In this document: positions 6,015 to 6,619 of the stretch, piece by piece | How positions within the stretch are numbered: position 1 is the stretch's first letter | Layout: each line of letters opens with the position of its first letter | NCBI GenBank assembly: GCA_937980625.1 | Contig: CALJPJ010000273.1 | Coordinates: 1-6,619 of the forward strand | Direction: 5' to 3' | DNA length: 6,619 nt | DNA from: an uncultured Bdellovibrionales bacterium | GTDB lineage: Bacteria > Bdellovibrionota > Bdellovibrionia > Bdellovibrionales > UBA1609 | Made by a program: the position numbers and the translations under genes | Notes under the pieces: model-generated | Told to the model about the DNA's origin: nothing | Seen by the model: the letters and a program-made list of their open reading frames with translations, nothing else | The model's database searches: none

Positions 6015-6619
6015 TTACTTTCCCATACCAATGTATTGAAAACCCAAGCTCTCAACATTGTTTCTGTTAAAAATATTTCGTGTGTCATAAATAACCGAAT
6101 CATCCAAAGAGCTCATTAAGCTTTTTATTTTTGTCAAATCAGCACTAACAAACTCACTCCATTCTGTTAAAATTAAAAGAACATCCACTTTTTCTAAATC
6201 GTATTTTTGATCTAAATAGTTAAGTTTTTCCCCTTTGTACTCTAACTTAAAGCTATCTTGTCCCATAGGGTCATAAGCATGTAATTCAGCACCTTCTGTC
6301 TCTAGACCTTGAAGAATATCAAAAGCTGGTGACTCCCTAACATCATCTGTGTTTGCCTTAAAGGTAAGTCCCCATACTAAGATTCTCTTATCCTTAAGGT
6401 TTCCTTTTAAATGAATTTTTAATTTTTCTATAATATATAGCTTATGCTTATTATTTGCAGATCCAGCAGCGGACACCACTTCCATTTCTTGATTATACTT
6501 GAGCCCAGACTCTACAAGTGCTTCAACGTCCTTTGGAAAACATGACCCTCCATACCCAGGGCCTGGATTTAAAAAATGACTACTTATACGTGTGTCGCTG
6601 GAAATCCCCTTTTTTATCT
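6015..6619 (-). CDS. ugd: UDP-glucose 6-dehydrogenase, C-terminal part (5' end outside window)
   Basis: Two hundred residues are visible, about the last 45% of a family that usually runs 430-450. The frame is open to the right edge, so the ATG at 6483-6485 is an internal Met and not the start. The enzyme oxidises UDP-glucose to UDP-glucuronate with two NAD+ in the cytoplasm, supplying uronic acid for surface polysaccharides. The evidence is the active-site block NPGPGYGGSCFPKD, with the catalytic Cys encoded at 6540-6542, and the C-terminal UDP-binding domain block WGLTFKANTDDVRESPA about 55 residues later, ending with YDTRNIF. The catalytic Cys and the TDD-R-SP block are intact. GDP-mannose dehydrogenase is the main alternative, but the FLNPGPGYGGSCFPKD form favours UDP-glucose. 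The gene converges on the glycosyltransferase pair. Confidence 0.95.
   Translation of the reverse strand, partial: IKKGISSDTRISSHFLNPGPGYGGSCFPKDVEALVESGLKYNQEMEVVSAAGSANNKHKLYIIEKLKIHLKGNLKDKRILVWGLTFKANTDDVRESPAFDILQGLETEGAELHAYDPMGQDSFKLEYKGEKLNYLDQKYDLEKVDVLLILTEWSEFVSADLTKIKSLMSSLDDSVIYDTRNIFNRNNVESLGFQYIGMGK

Noticed and set aside
5910..6119. Forward open frame spanning the end of the second MurG-like gene and the end of the dehydrogenase gene
   Set aside because: It overlaps two confident genes, has no ribosome binding site of note and reads as low-complexity hydrophobic sequence.
1..6619. CRISPR array, tRNA/rRNA, insertion sequence or defence system
   Set aside because: I found no regularly spaced repeats, cloverleaf or conserved rRNA motifs, transposase motifs or defence-protein motifs in any frame I read.

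Overview
The window is AT-rich, with A and T runs even inside genes. It carries a lipoprotein with a Gram-negative-style lipobox and surface-glycan enzymes, so a low-GC Gram-negative bacterium is likely. A member of the Bdellovibrionota/Oligoflexia or a low-GC gammaproteobacterium would fit, but nothing here fixes the taxon.

Layout. Bases 1-141 hold the end of a forward reading frame that enters from the left. Bases 142-642 hold no intact gene, only two weak coding-like scraps (155-340 reverse, 405-566 forward). Bases 643-1386 encode a 247-residue lipoprotein of unknown function. Bases 1387-2025 again hold no intact gene, but contain a coding-like stretch with no start codon and an apparent frameshift (1611-1908), and a perfect A/T-rich hairpin. 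Bases 2026-3330 (reverse) encode a GT4-type glycosyltransferase. A 282-base divergent spacer follows. Then come two forward genes overlapping by 8 bases (3613-4812 and 4805-5959). Both are MurG-like (COG4671-type) predicted glycosyltransferases and clearly diverged paralogues. Converging on them after 55 bases is the 3' part of a reverse-strand UDP-glucose 6-dehydrogenase gene (6015-6619), whose start lies beyond the right edge.

Working together. The right two thirds looks like part of a surface-polysaccharide locus. The dehydrogenase would make UDP-glucuronate, and the three GT-B glycosyltransferases would build a glycan. No polymerase, flippase or export gene is visible, so the product cannot be named. 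The most notable item is the tandem pair of diverged COG4671-type enzymes, tightly coupled and differing in their donor-site motif. The left third looks like a gene-poor stretch with decayed sequence around a lone lipoprotein gene.
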